From NCBI GenBank assembly GCA_013202185.1, contig JABMSA010000793.1:1-10943 (forward strand): a DNA stretch of 10,943 nt. Direction: 5' to 3'. Below are positions 1 through 6,697 of the stretch, in pieces. The stretch is from Planctomycetota bacterium. Lineage in GTDB: Bacteria; Planctomycetota; PUPC01; JABMSA01. Within the stretch, counting starts at the first letter, position 1. The number at the start of each line of letters is the position of its first letter. The notes under the pieces are model-generated. The model was not told the origin of the DNA, searched no databases, and saw nothing but the letters and a program-made list of their open reading frames with translations. A program made the position numbers and the translations under genes.

Positions 1-155
1 CTCCTCCGTCAGCGGCGGCTTCACCTGTTCCGCAGTAGGAGATTGGACTTGGCGGGCCGGCTCACTGCTCGAGGGTCTTTAGCGAAGGAATCCGGACCAC
101 GAAATCACTGATGCCGGCGGGCCGCAAGGCCTACGGCCGAGAATAGACAGCACAC

Positions 156-197
156 AGGGCGCCGCGATCTTCATCGATCCCGGCGCCCTTTGCCTTT
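156..197 (+). terminator. Terminator-like hairpin
   Basis: AGGGCGCC (156-163) pairs with GGCGCCCT (182-189), and inside a symmetric 2x2 loop GATC (166-169) pairs with GATC (176-179). On the plus strand it is followed by TTTGCCTTT, a broken U-tract. It could end a plus-strand transcript entering from the left edge. No such gene is visible, so this is only a structural call. Confidence 0.35.
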
Positions 198-370
198 CGC
201 CGACGAACTTTCGCTCCCGCCGCGCAAGGCGGCAGGGGAGGTCGGGCCACATCGCACGTAGCCTGTCAATCTTTCGCTCCATCGGCGCGAGCCCGATGGG
301 GACGGATTCGGAGCCAAGACGTCTTCGGAGCGCGCTGAACAGCTACCTTCCTGCAAGAAGTTTCCCCCAT

Positions 371-397
371 CCTGCCTTCCGAGGCAGGCCCCTTTTC
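371..397 (+). terminator. Hairpin with short U-tract
   Basis: CCTGCCT (371-377) pairs perfectly with AGGCAGG (382-388) around a TCCG tetraloop. On the plus strand CCCCTTTTC follows. The hairpin is also the last strong one downstream of the minus-strand membrane-protein gene that ends at 462, but in that direction no T-run follows. Direction and function are uncertain. Confidence 0.3.
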
Positions 398-461
398 AAG
401 CGCCCTTGGGCTTTCGGAGTGAATGGTCTATGAGATATCTGCTTGGCGGCGCTGCTGGGGA

Positions 462-1271
462 TCATCGCCCGTTTGGCGATTGTGAGGACGTGCCGGGAGG
501 CCCTGGCGCGCTTTCAGGATGGACCGTTTCGTCCAGAGATGAGGCCACGAAACTTTCGGGCTCGGACATCGGGCCCGGGGCCGTGGGTTTTGGTCTTTGC
601 ATTCTGTTCTTGTTGTCTTTCGCAACGAACGCAAACGACATGGCGAGGCTGAATGTGCCGAAGAGCTCGACGACCTGGCGCATCCCCCAGGCGGGGCCGA
701 AGCGAATTGAGCCGAACCGCCCGTATCTGCAAACGAGCAGGTACATGCCTATTACGCCGATCATGATCACCAGCGACAGGCAGAACGTGAGGAATCCCAT
801 GCTGCTTTTTCGCACGTGCTTGAACAACCCTATTACAAGGACCAGCCACAGTGCAGACGTTGCCGCGATCGATATCGTCTGCGGGTGGCGGTGCAGCATC
901 AGGCTCGGAAACCAGCCTGAGATGAGGTCGACGGGGCCGCCTTCCCAGTGGAGAAGAACACGGCCGATGATGCGGTGGAATTCGAACGTTTCGCTGAACG
1001 CCATGTAAACGAGGAAGATGGAAGCGGCGGCCCATATTCTCTTGCCGGTCAGCCTGAAGTTGAACCACGCGCCGAGCGCCGCCACGAAAACCTGCAAGCC
1101 GGGTACGATGTCCCAAGCCAGCACCCCCACTGATCGGCTGGCGAAGAACACGCCGGTGAGGAGCAATGCAACCACGAATTCCGCCGCGTAGGCATACGCA
1201 AGAAACCGGAGCCGGCCGGTGAGGTGTGCTTTCACTCTTCCCTCCGAAACGTCGATGGCTCGGTGCATCAT
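462..1271 (-). CDS. Multi-pass membrane protein of unknown function
   Basis: I do not recognise a family. The 269-residue product has about six hydrophobic spans, near residues 23-44, 50-71, 79-96, 133-150, 159-181 and 200-217. A hydrophilic C-terminal tail of about 50 residues (218-269) is rich in Pro, Ser and Glu and probably cytoplasmic or disordered. Residues 98-130 between spans 3 and 4 contain several His and Trp. The start is the first ATG of an ATGATG pair; AAGG lies a few bases upstream. The hydrophobic pattern makes this strand much more credible than the antisense frames. It lies downstream of the fatty-acid operon but beyond the inverted repeat at 1298-1333, so it is probably its own transcription unit. 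No enzyme or transporter signature is evident. Confidence 0.72.
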   Translation of the reverse strand: MMHRAIDVSEGRVKAHLTGRLRFLAYAYAAEFVVALLLTGVFFASRSVGVLAWDIVPGLQVFVAALGAWFNFRLTGKRIWAAASIFLVYMAFSETFEFHRIIGRVLLHWEGGPVDLISGWFPSLMLHRHPQTISIAATSALWLVLVIGLFKHVRKSSMGFLTFCLSLVIMIGVIGMYLLVCRYGRFGSIRFGPAWGMRQVVELFGTFSLAMSFAFVAKDNKNRMQRPKPTAPGPMSEPESFVASSLDETVHPESAPGPPGTSSQSPNGR

Positions 1272-1297
1272 ACCTTATTGTCGGAAGAAGGCCTGTC

Positions 1298-1333
1298 AAA
1301 ACTAGGGACGGTTACCTATTTATTCCTAGTTTT
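1298..1333 (-). terminator. AT-rich inverted repeat ending the fatty-acid operon; possibly a REP-like element
   Basis: AAAACTAGG (1298-1306) and CCTAGTTTT (1325-1333) form a perfect 9-bp stem that extends by a G-T and an A-T pair. It starts four bases past the stop codon of the dehydrogenase gene at 1338. Each strand ends its stem in TTTT, so it could terminate in both directions. The loop contains GGTTACC (1310-1316). Its base composition is clearly more AT-rich than the genes beside it. Terminator function is likely from position; the REP-like reading is discussed in the findings. Confidence 0.65.
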
Positions 1334-1337
1334 AGTT

Positions 1338-2318
1338 CTATTTCTGGTCCAGCACTTCGGGGTTGATGCAGTTGGGCGGTGCGTGGCCGTTGAGCAATGC
1401 TGTGATGTTGGTTGCTGCCATCTCGGCCATCTTGTTGCGCGTGGCGATGGTTGCACTGCCGATATGCGGCGGAATGACCACGTTGTCGAGCTGGGCCAGA
1501 CCGGGTTTCAGGCTTGGTTCGTCTTCGAACACGTCGAGCCCGGCGGCGAAGATCTCGCCGCTGCGGAGCGCGGCTACGAGCGCGGCTTCGTCGAGGACCG
1601 GCCCCCGCGAAGTGTTGACGAGCACCGCGCTTTTCTTCATCATCCCGAATTCTCTTCTGCCGAGCAGGTGGTGTGTGTCGTCGGCCAGGGGCACGTGCAC
1701 GCACACGAAGTCTGCCTCCTGGAGGAGCGTGTCGAGCGGAACCTTTTTTGCGCCCGGGTCGTTTTCGATCGTTTCGTTCGGGTGTGTGTCGGTGTAGAGG
1801 ATTTTCATTTCGAACCCGGTGGAGCGCCGCGCGACGGCGGATCCGATGCGGCCGGCTCCGATTATGCCGAGCGTTCGGCCGGTGATGTCGGCCCCGAGAA
1901 ACAGCATCGGTCCCCAGGCTTTGTATTTGCCGGCCCGTGTGTAGGCGTCGGCGGGCACGATTCTGCGGGCGGCCGCCATCAGCAGCGCCCAGGTGAGGTC
2001 GGCGGTGGCGTCGGTGAGCACGCCGGGCGTATTTGAAACGGCGATCCCGCGAGCGGTGGCGGCTTCGACGTCGATGTTGTTGTAGCCCACGGCGCAGTTG
2101 GCGAAGATTCTGCAACCCGTCGCGGCGTCGATCACTTCGGCGTCGACGTTATCCGTGAGCAGGCAGAGCACGCCGTCACATCCCTCAACGCGTTCGATGA
2201 GTTCCTGTTTGGTCAGCACGCGGTCATCGGGGTTGATGTCGAACTTGCCTATGGCCTGCCTGAGCACCTCGAGGCCTGCGTCGGGGATCGGCCTGGTAAC
2301 GAATACCTTTGCGGTCAT
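1338..2318 (-). CDS. D-2-hydroxyacid dehydrogenase, glyoxylate/hydroxypyruvate reductase type
   Basis: This is a 326-residue NAD(P)-dependent D-isomer 2-hydroxyacid dehydrogenase. By its C-terminal style (DVFEDEP, then PPHIGSAT, then NCINPEV) it is closest to glyoxylate/hydroxypyruvate reductases, which reduce glyoxylate to glycolate and hydroxypyruvate to D-glycerate in the cytosol. The Rossmann motif GAGRIG is at 154-159. The catalytic triad reads as Arg238 (NTSRGP), Glu267 and His285. Asp177 after the second strand (LYTD) suggests a preference for NADH over NADPH; this is an inference. The ATG start is preceded by GGAGAAG at 3-base spacing. It is the last gene of the operon, 140 bases after fabF, and is followed at once by the terminator. 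It has no obvious role in fatty-acid synthesis. Related dehydrogenases (phosphoglycerate, D-lactate) cannot be fully excluded. Confidence 0.9.
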   Translation of the reverse strand: MTAKVFVTRPIPDAGLEVLRQAIGKFDINPDDRVLTKQELIERVEGCDGVLCLLTDNVDAEVIDAATGCRIFANCAVGYNNIDVEAATARGIAVSNTPGVLTDATADLTWALLMAAARRIVPADAYTRAGKYKAWGPMLFLGADITGRTLGIIGAGRIGSAVARRSTGFEMKILYTDTHPNETIENDPGAKKVPLDTLLQEADFVCVHVPLADDTHHLLGRREFGMMKKSAVLVNTSRGPVLDEAALVAALRSGEIFAAGLDVFEDEPSLKPGLAQLDNVVIPPHIGSATIATRNKMAEMAATNITALLNGHAPPNCINPEVLDQK

Positions 2319-2458
2319 TGTCTTCTCCGTGAGTTGATCGCGAAAGAACGTGATCGGGCCGGCGGGTCGGGCGCGACAAGTGCTCCCGCACTGCCTCGTG
2401 GGTTGCTCGTCTGCTGCGGTTGTGTGTGGTTGCCTTTGGGCCGTTGTGTGTGGCGGCC
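2319..2458 (-). other. Spacer between fabF and the dehydrogenase gene, with a hairpin
   Basis: This is the largest gap inside the operon. Immediately after the fabF stop, GGGCCG (2438-2443) and CGGCCC (2454-2459) form a 6-bp stem with a 10-base loop. No T-run follows on the minus strand, so it is better read as a 3'-end stabiliser or processing site than as a terminator. The 11-base word GTTGTGTGTGG occurs at 2419-2429 and again at 2443-2453, the second copy inside the hairpin. AGTGC/GCACT makes another small hairpin at about 2379-2392. I see no convincing internal promoter. Confidence 0.45.
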
Positions 2459-3706
2459 CTACCCGTTGAACTTTCCGACGAGCACTGTTGCGTTGTGGCC
2501 GCCGAAGCCAAATGTGTTTGACAAGGCGGTGTTTACTTTCATCTCGCGTGCCGTGTTTGGCACGTAGTCGGGCAGATCGCAGTCGGGGTCGGGCGTGTTG
2601 TAGTTTATCGTAGGCGGTACGATGTCGTTTACGACCGCGAGGGTGGCAATGACAAATTCGACGCCGCCGGCCGCCCCGAGCAGATGGCCGATCATTGATT
2701 TTGTTGAGCTGACGGCAACGTTGTCGGCTGCGGGCCCGAGCGCCTTTCGGATCGCCTTGGTCTCCATTGCGTCGTTGAGTGCTGTGGAGGTGCCGTGTGC
2801 ATTGATGTAGGAGAGTTGGTCCGGAGGCACTTTCCCGTCGTTGAGGGCCTTGGTCATTGAGAGTGCGGCGCCCCTGCCGTCGGGATCGGGCTGTGTGATG
2901 TGGAAACCGTCGCCGGCCTGCCCAAATCCGAGGAATTCGGCGTAGATGCGTGCTCCTCGCTTCTTGGCGCGTTCGAGTTCTTCGAGCACGACGATACCGG
3001 CTCCCTCGCCCATCACGAAGCCGTCGCGGTCTTTTTCGAATGGCCTGCTGGCTTCGGTGGGGCTGTCGTTGCGGGTGGAGAGTGCTTTCATGTTGCAGAA
3101 ACCCGCAAACCCGAGGGGGGTGAGCGCCCCCTCGGTGCCGCCGGCTATCATTATGTCGGCGTCGCCGTACTGGATGATACGCAGTGCCTCACCCAGTGAG
3201 TGCGTGCCCGAAGAGCAGGCGGTGACGGATGCGCAGCTTGGCCCGAACAGCCCGTACCTGATGGATACGAGGCCGGGTGCCGCGTTGATCATCAGCTTGG
3301 GGACGAGGAAGGGAGATACCCTGTCGACACCTAGTGTGAGCAGTCTTTTCTGCTGCGTTTCCATTTCGCCGATTCCGCCTATGCCGGAGCCGATGGCGAC
3401 CCCGGCGCGCGTGGTATCTTCCCTGGCGAAATCGATGCCGGAGTCCTTTACGGCTTCGTCGGCTGAGGCTATCGCGAACCAGCAGAAGCGTTCCATCCGT
3501 CGTGCTTCTCTGATCGTCAGCCATGGGCTGGGGTCGAAGTCTTTCACTTCGCTGTCGATCCTGGTGGCAAAGCCATCCGGATCGAAAAGCGTGATCGGCC
3601 CCACGCCGCTCTTGCCTTCGCAAAGCGATTTCCAGTTGGTGGGCACATCGTGGCCCAGTGAGGTCACCATGCCCAAGCCGGTTATTACTACACGTCTTCC
3701 TTGCAT
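2459..3706 (-). CDS. fabF: 3-oxoacyl-[acyl-carrier-protein] synthase II
   Basis: FabF is the elongating condensing enzyme of type II fatty-acid synthesis. It joins malonyl-ACP to a growing acyl-ACP with loss of CO2. The 415-residue length is normal for the family. The Cys-His-His triad of the elongating synthases is intact: Cys164 in TACSSGTHS, His304 in NAHGTST and His341 in MIGHLLGAAGG. The C-terminal NTFGFGGHNA motif, also typical, is present. The gene begins with ATG three bases after the acpP stop codon; a GAGGAG inside the end of acpP is the nearest ribosome-binding site, about 12 bases away. The tight acpP-fabF pairing is widespread in bacteria and puts the enzyme next to its carrier protein. 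FabB is the alternative name, but the context and sequence style favour FabF. Confidence 0.97.
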   Translation of the reverse strand: MQGRRVVITGLGMVTSLGHDVPTNWKSLCEGKSGVGPITLFDPDGFATRIDSEVKDFDPSPWLTIREARRMERFCWFAIASADEAVKDSGIDFAREDTTRAGVAIGSGIGGIGEMETQQKRLLTLGVDRVSPFLVPKLMINAAPGLVSIRYGLFGPSCASVTACSSGTHSLGEALRIIQYGDADIMIAGGTEGALTPLGFAGFCNMKALSTRNDSPTEASRPFEKDRDGFVMGEGAGIVVLEELERAKKRGARIYAEFLGFGQAGDGFHITQPDPDGRGAALSMTKALNDGKVPPDQLSYINAHGTSTALNDAMETKAIRKALGPAADNVAVSSTKSMIGHLLGAAGGVEFVIATLAVVNDIVPPTINYNTPDPDCDLPDYVPNTAREMKVNTALSNTFGFGGHNATVLVGKFNG

Positions 3707-3709
3707 GGC

Positions 3710-3946
3710 TTACGCATGCTCCTCGATGTACTTTGCCGCATCTTCGATTGTCTGGATCTTCTCGGCGTCTTCGTCCGGGATCTTGAGGTCGAACTTCTCT
3801 TCAAATTCCATGAGAAGCTCGGCCACGTCGAGGGAGTCGGCGCCCAGGTCGTTTACAAAGGACGTCTCGGGCGTCACCTTGTCTTTGCTCATTCCCAGCC
3901 GCTCGCAAACGATATCGATCACTTTTTCTACTGTAGGATTTGACAC
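3710..3946 (-). CDS. acpP: Acyl carrier protein
   Basis: This small acidic carrier protein of 78 residues holds the growing acyl chain on a 4'-phosphopantetheine arm. The attachment serine is Ser37 in DLGADSLD, followed by the typical helix II, VAELLMEFEEKFDLKIPDEDAEKI. The start codon is GTG, supported by AGGAGA at 8-base spacing and by the standard N-terminus just before VEKVIDIVCERL. It sits 27 bases after fabG and 3 bases before fabF, the classic fabG-acpP-fabF order. It should be activated by a holo-ACP synthase encoded elsewhere. Confidence 0.97.
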   Translation of the reverse strand: MSNPTVEKVIDIVCERLGMSKDKVTPETSFVNDLGADSLDVAELLMEFEEKFDLKIPDEDAEKIQTIEDAAKYIEEHA

Positions 3947-3973
3947 GTTGCTATTCTCCTTTACAGGCTGTGT

Positions 3974-4717
3974 TCACATGCCCATTCCGCCGGTAATGTG
4001 CAGCACGTGGCCGGTAACGTAGGCCGAGTCTTCGCTGCACAGAAACTTCACTGCGCGGCTCACGTCTTCTACCGATCCGAATCGCTTGAGCGGTATCTGC
4101 GCGAGCATTTGTTCTTTGACGTTGTCGGCGAGGTGGTCGGTCATAGCGGTTGCTATGAACCCCGGCGCCACGGCGTTTACGTTGATGTTGCGGGCGGCCA
4201 ACTCCTTCGCCATCGATTTGGTAAGGCCGATGATGCCTGCCTTGGATGCGGAGTAGTTGGCCTGGCCGGCGTTGCCCATCACACCCACGATGGAGGCGAT
4301 GTTTACGATTTTGCCGGCGCGCTGCTTCATCATCTGCCGCATTACGGCCCTGGTGGCAACGAAGGTGCCTTTGAGGTTGACGGCAATCACCAGGTCCCAC
4401 TGCTCGTCGGTCATCCTGAGGGCGAGACTGTCTCTGGTGATGCCCGCGTTGTTGATCAATATACTGATGTTGCCGAATGTTTCAACGGTTTTTGCGGCGA
4501 CCTCGTTCATTTGGTCCATGCTTGTGACGTCGGCCTTCAGTGCCAGCGTGCGCACGCCGGTTGCTTCGATCTCTTTCGCTGCCGCGTCGATCTCTTCCTG
4601 CGGCAGCACGTCTACCAGAACAATGTCGGCGCCTGCTTTCGCGAGGGCAATGGCTATTTCGCCGCCGATTCCGCGTGCGGCTCCCGTGATGATTGCGGCC
4701 TTGCCTTCAAATCCCAT
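3974..4717 (-). CDS. fabG: 3-oxoacyl-[acyl-carrier-protein] reductase
   Basis: FabG reduces 3-oxoacyl-ACP to (R)-3-hydroxyacyl-ACP with NADPH, the first reductive step of each elongation cycle. It is a short-chain dehydrogenase of 247 residues. The nucleotide-binding motif TGAARGIG is at 11-18 and NNAG at 89-92. The catalytic tetrad is Asn114, Ser142, Tyr155 and Lys159 (YSASK). The C-terminus, TGHVLHITGGMGM, is typical of FabG. The ATG start overlaps the end of fabD by 11 bases, with GGAGAAG four bases upstream, so translation is probably coupled. Context removes most doubt about which short-chain dehydrogenase this is. Confidence 0.97.
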   Translation of the reverse strand: MGFEGKAAIITGAARGIGGEIAIALAKAGADIVLVDVLPQEEIDAAAKEIEATGVRTLALKADVTSMDQMNEVAAKTVETFGNISILINNAGITRDSLALRMTDEQWDLVIAVNLKGTFVATRAVMRQMMKQRAGKIVNIASIVGVMGNAGQANYSASKAGIIGLTKSMAKELAARNINVNAVAPGFIATAMTDHLADNVKEQMLAQIPLKRFGSVEDVSRAVKFLCSEDSAYVTGHVLHITGGMGM

Positions 4718-5621
4718 TTATCTTCTCCAGTGTCTCCGGCCCGTCGACGTTGGTCGTTGTCGCGTCGGGTACGATTCTTCTCATCAGGCCGGCGAGCACT
4801 TTGCCCGGTCCGATTTCGTAGAACCGGCCGATTCCCTGCGAGGCGAGGTGCCGCATGGAATCTTGCCAGAGCACCGGGCTGGTAACCTGCCTCGCGAGGA
4901 GGTCGCGGATCTGCTCGGGCGTTTCGGCGGGCCGTGCGGTCACGTTTGCCACTACCGTGCACCTTGGTGCTTTTATCTCGACGGCCTCGAGGCGCTTTGC
5001 GAGTTTGATTCGCGCGGGCTCCATCAGCGGCGAATGAAACGCCCCGCTGACCTTGAGCTTGATCGCGCGCTTGCAGCCCATTTCCCCGGCAATCTCACAC
5101 GCCCGGCTCACGGCCTTCTCTTCGCCGCTCACAACAACCTGGCCGGGCGAGTTGAAGTTTGCCGCGGTTACGATGCCGGCGTCGGCCGCCCGGGCCACGG
5201 CGTCTTGAACCTGTTCGCGTTCGAGGCCGATAATGGAGGCCATCGTACCGGGCCGCTCATTGGCGGCCTGCTGCATGTATTCGCCTCGATCCCTTACGAG
5301 CGGCAGTGCTTCTTCGAGGCTTATTGCTTGTGCGCACACGAGTGCGGTGTATTCTCCCAGGCTGAGGCCGGCGGCTGCATCGCACTGCGGATTGCCCATC
5401 GCCCGTAGTGCGGCGATGCTGCACGCGAGGATCGCCGGCTGGCTCACGCTGGTGCGGGTGAGCTGTTGGGCCGGGCCGTCGAAACAGACCTTCGCGAGGT
5501 CGAAGCCGAGCAGCTCGGCGGCCTTGTCGAACACTTCCCTGGCTGCGGGGTACTGCTCGCAGAGGTTCTTTCCCATCCCTACGTATTGGGCGCCTTGTCC
5601 GGGGAAGAGAAATGCTTTCAT
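4707..5621 (-). CDS. fabD: Malonyl CoA-ACP transacylase
   Basis: FabD moves the malonyl group from CoA to ACP, supplying the extender unit for FabH and FabF. The N-terminus has the family motif FPGQGAQ (6-12). The nucleophile is Ser87 in GLSLGEY, the substrate-carboxylate arginine is Arg112 in RDRGEYMQ, and the catalytic His196 is in GAFHSPLM. I chose the ATG at 5621 (304 residues), with GGAG three bases upstream, because it puts the FPGQG motif at the usual distance from the start. An in-frame TTG at 5645 would add eight residues and overlap the fabH stop, but the added residues are not family-like. It begins 13 bases after fabH and overlaps fabG by 11 bases. Confidence 0.96.
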   Translation of the reverse strand: MKAFLFPGQGAQYVGMGKNLCEQYPAAREVFDKAAELLGFDLAKVCFDGPAQQLTRTSVSQPAILACSIAALRAMGNPQCDAAAGLSLGEYTALVCAQAISLEEALPLVRDRGEYMQQAANERPGTMASIIGLEREQVQDAVARAADAGIVTAANFNSPGQVVVSGEEKAVSRACEIAGEMGCKRAIKLKVSGAFHSPLMEPARIKLAKRLEAVEIKAPRCTVVANVTARPAETPEQIRDLLARQVTSPVLWQDSMRHLASQGIGRFYEIGPGKVLAGLMRRIVPDATTTNVDGPETLEKINGI

Positions 5622-5634
5622 ATGCTCCGCCGGT

Positions 5635-6693
5635 TTACCATTCAATCAACGCCGATGCCCATGTCAGGCCGCCTCCGAACGCCACCAAGATCACCACGTC
5701 GCCCTCTTTGAGGTCGCGCGTCTTAATTGCTTCGTCGAGCGCCATCGGCAGCGATGCAGCGGCGGTGTTTCCGTATCTTTCGATGTTGACCTGCAGCTTT
5801 TCCATCGGCAGGCCGAATTTGTCGGCCGCTGCCTTTAGTATTCGAAGGTTTACCTGGTGCGGCACGATCAGCGAAATATCGTCGGCGTGGTAGCCGTTTG
5901 CGTCGAGCGCGTCCTGAATGCAATCCTGCATCTTGATAACGGCAAACTTGAATACTTCTCTGCCGCGGATGACCATATAGTGCAGTTTGTCTTGCACGGT
6001 TTCAATTGTAGTGGGCGTTCTGGAACCTCCCGCCGGCAGCTTCATCATGTCGCCGCCGGAGCCGTCGGACCCCATCTTGGAGTACACGATTCTTCTTCTG
6101 TCGGACGGCCCCAGCACCGCTGCCCCGGCGCCGTCGCCGAAGAGGATGCAACTGGTCCTGTCCTCGTAGTTGGTTATCTTGGTGAGCGTTTCCGCTCCGA
6201 TGACAAGTGCCTTGCCTATGGCTCCGGCGGTGATCATGCTTGCGGCGGTCGATAGCCCGCACACGAAGCCCGAGCACGCCGCCGAGAGGTCGAACGCCCC
6301 CGCCGAGTTGGCGCCAAGGGCATCCTGAACCAGGCACGCGGTAGCCGGAAAGAACATATCGGGCGTCACTGTGGCCACGATTATGAGATCGATTTCCTCG
6401 GGTCTTGTTTTGGCGTCGTCGAGTGCCTTTTTTGCGGCTTCTATCGCGAGGTCCGACGTTGCCTCGTCGGGGCCTGCCATTCGTCTTTCGGATATGCCCG
6501 TTCGGGTTGTTATCCACTCGTCATCGGTCTCGACCATCTTTGCCAGGTCGTGGTTGGAGAGTATTTTCTCCGGTGCGAAAGAGCCTGTTCCAAGTATTCC
6601 CGGTCGAAACACGTCGGCATTCAAATCCTTACACCACTTTTCTTGTGAGCGCCGTAAAGAAAAAGCAAACGCCCAGCCCGTCGGCTGGGTCAT
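5635..6693 (-). CDS. fabH: 3-oxoacyl-[acyl-carrier-protein] synthase III
   Basis: FabH starts fatty-acid synthesis by condensing an acyl-CoA, usually acetyl-CoA, with malonyl-ACP. The Cys-His-Asn triad is intact: Cys140 in LSAACSGF, His279 in VPHQVN and Asn309 in RYGNTAAAS (numbers from the ATG at 6693). The start is uncertain. The ATG at 6693 overlaps the plsX stop as ATGA and has AAGGAAG three bases upstream, favouring it. It gives 352 residues, though, about 30 more than usual, and the extra N-terminus is encoded by a terminator-shaped hairpin. Family homology begins near residue 31 (GILGTGSFAPEKIL). Alternative starts are TTG at 6624, with AAGGA only 1 base away, and GTG at 6612, with the same AAGGA 13 bases away. 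Function is secure; the first 25-30 residues are not. Confidence 0.95.
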   Translation of the reverse strand: MTQPTGWAFAFSLRRSQEKWCKDLNADVFRPGILGTGSFAPEKILSNHDLAKMVETDDEWITTRTGISERRMAGPDEATSDLAIEAAKKALDDAKTRPEEIDLIIVATVTPDMFFPATACLVQDALGANSAGAFDLSAACSGFVCGLSTAASMITAGAIGKALVIGAETLTKITNYEDRTSCILFGDGAGAAVLGPSDRRRIVYSKMGSDGSGGDMMKLPAGGSRTPTTIETVQDKLHYMVIRGREVFKFAVIKMQDCIQDALDANGYHADDISLIVPHQVNLRILKAAADKFGLPMEKLQVNIERYGNTAAASLPMALDEAIKTRDLKEGDVVILVAFGGGLTWASALIEW

Positions 6694-6697
6694 TTGC
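6656..6697 (-). terminator. Terminator-shaped hairpin at the plsX/fabH junction (possible attenuator)
   Basis: On the minus strand CCCAGCC (6689-6683) pairs perfectly with GGCTGGG (6678-6672) around a GACG loop. An outer helix GCAAA/TTTGC (6697-6693 with 6669-6665) lengthens it, and the transcript then runs into TTTTTCTTT (6664-6656). This is the full form of an intrinsic terminator. The plsX stop codon lies in the internal loop, and the ATG of the longest fabH frame overlaps the outer helix. It could be a leaky terminator or an attenuator within the operon. Confidence 0.6.

Larger units (their letters stand above)
1..461. other. Gene-free, hairpin-rich stretch at the left edge
   Basis: No reading frame here looks like a real protein. 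The two minus-strand ORFs of 61-67 codons are arginine- and serine-rich, low in hydrophobics and overlap each other in different frames. The sequence holds several strong stem-loops: 156-189 (8 bp, a 2x2 internal loop, then 4 bp), 214-240 (two 5-bp helices with an AG bulge), 280-299 (7 bp) and 371-388 (7 bp). A 10-base palindrome AAGACGTCTT lies at 316-325, and TTCGGAG occurs at 307, 324 and 413. Bases 1-40 could be the edge of a gene lying outside the window; several frames are open there and none can be preferred. Confidence 0.5.

Noticed and set aside
79..356. Two minus-strand ORFs of 67 and 61 codons in the left edge
   Set aside because: Overlap each other in different frames, are Arg/Ser-rich and have no ribosome-binding site; the DNA is better explained by hairpins.
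406..1008. 200-codon plus-strand ORF opposite the membrane protein gene
   Set aside because: Lacks any hydrophobic or domain pattern, while the minus strand gives six clean membrane spans; treated as an antisense shadow.
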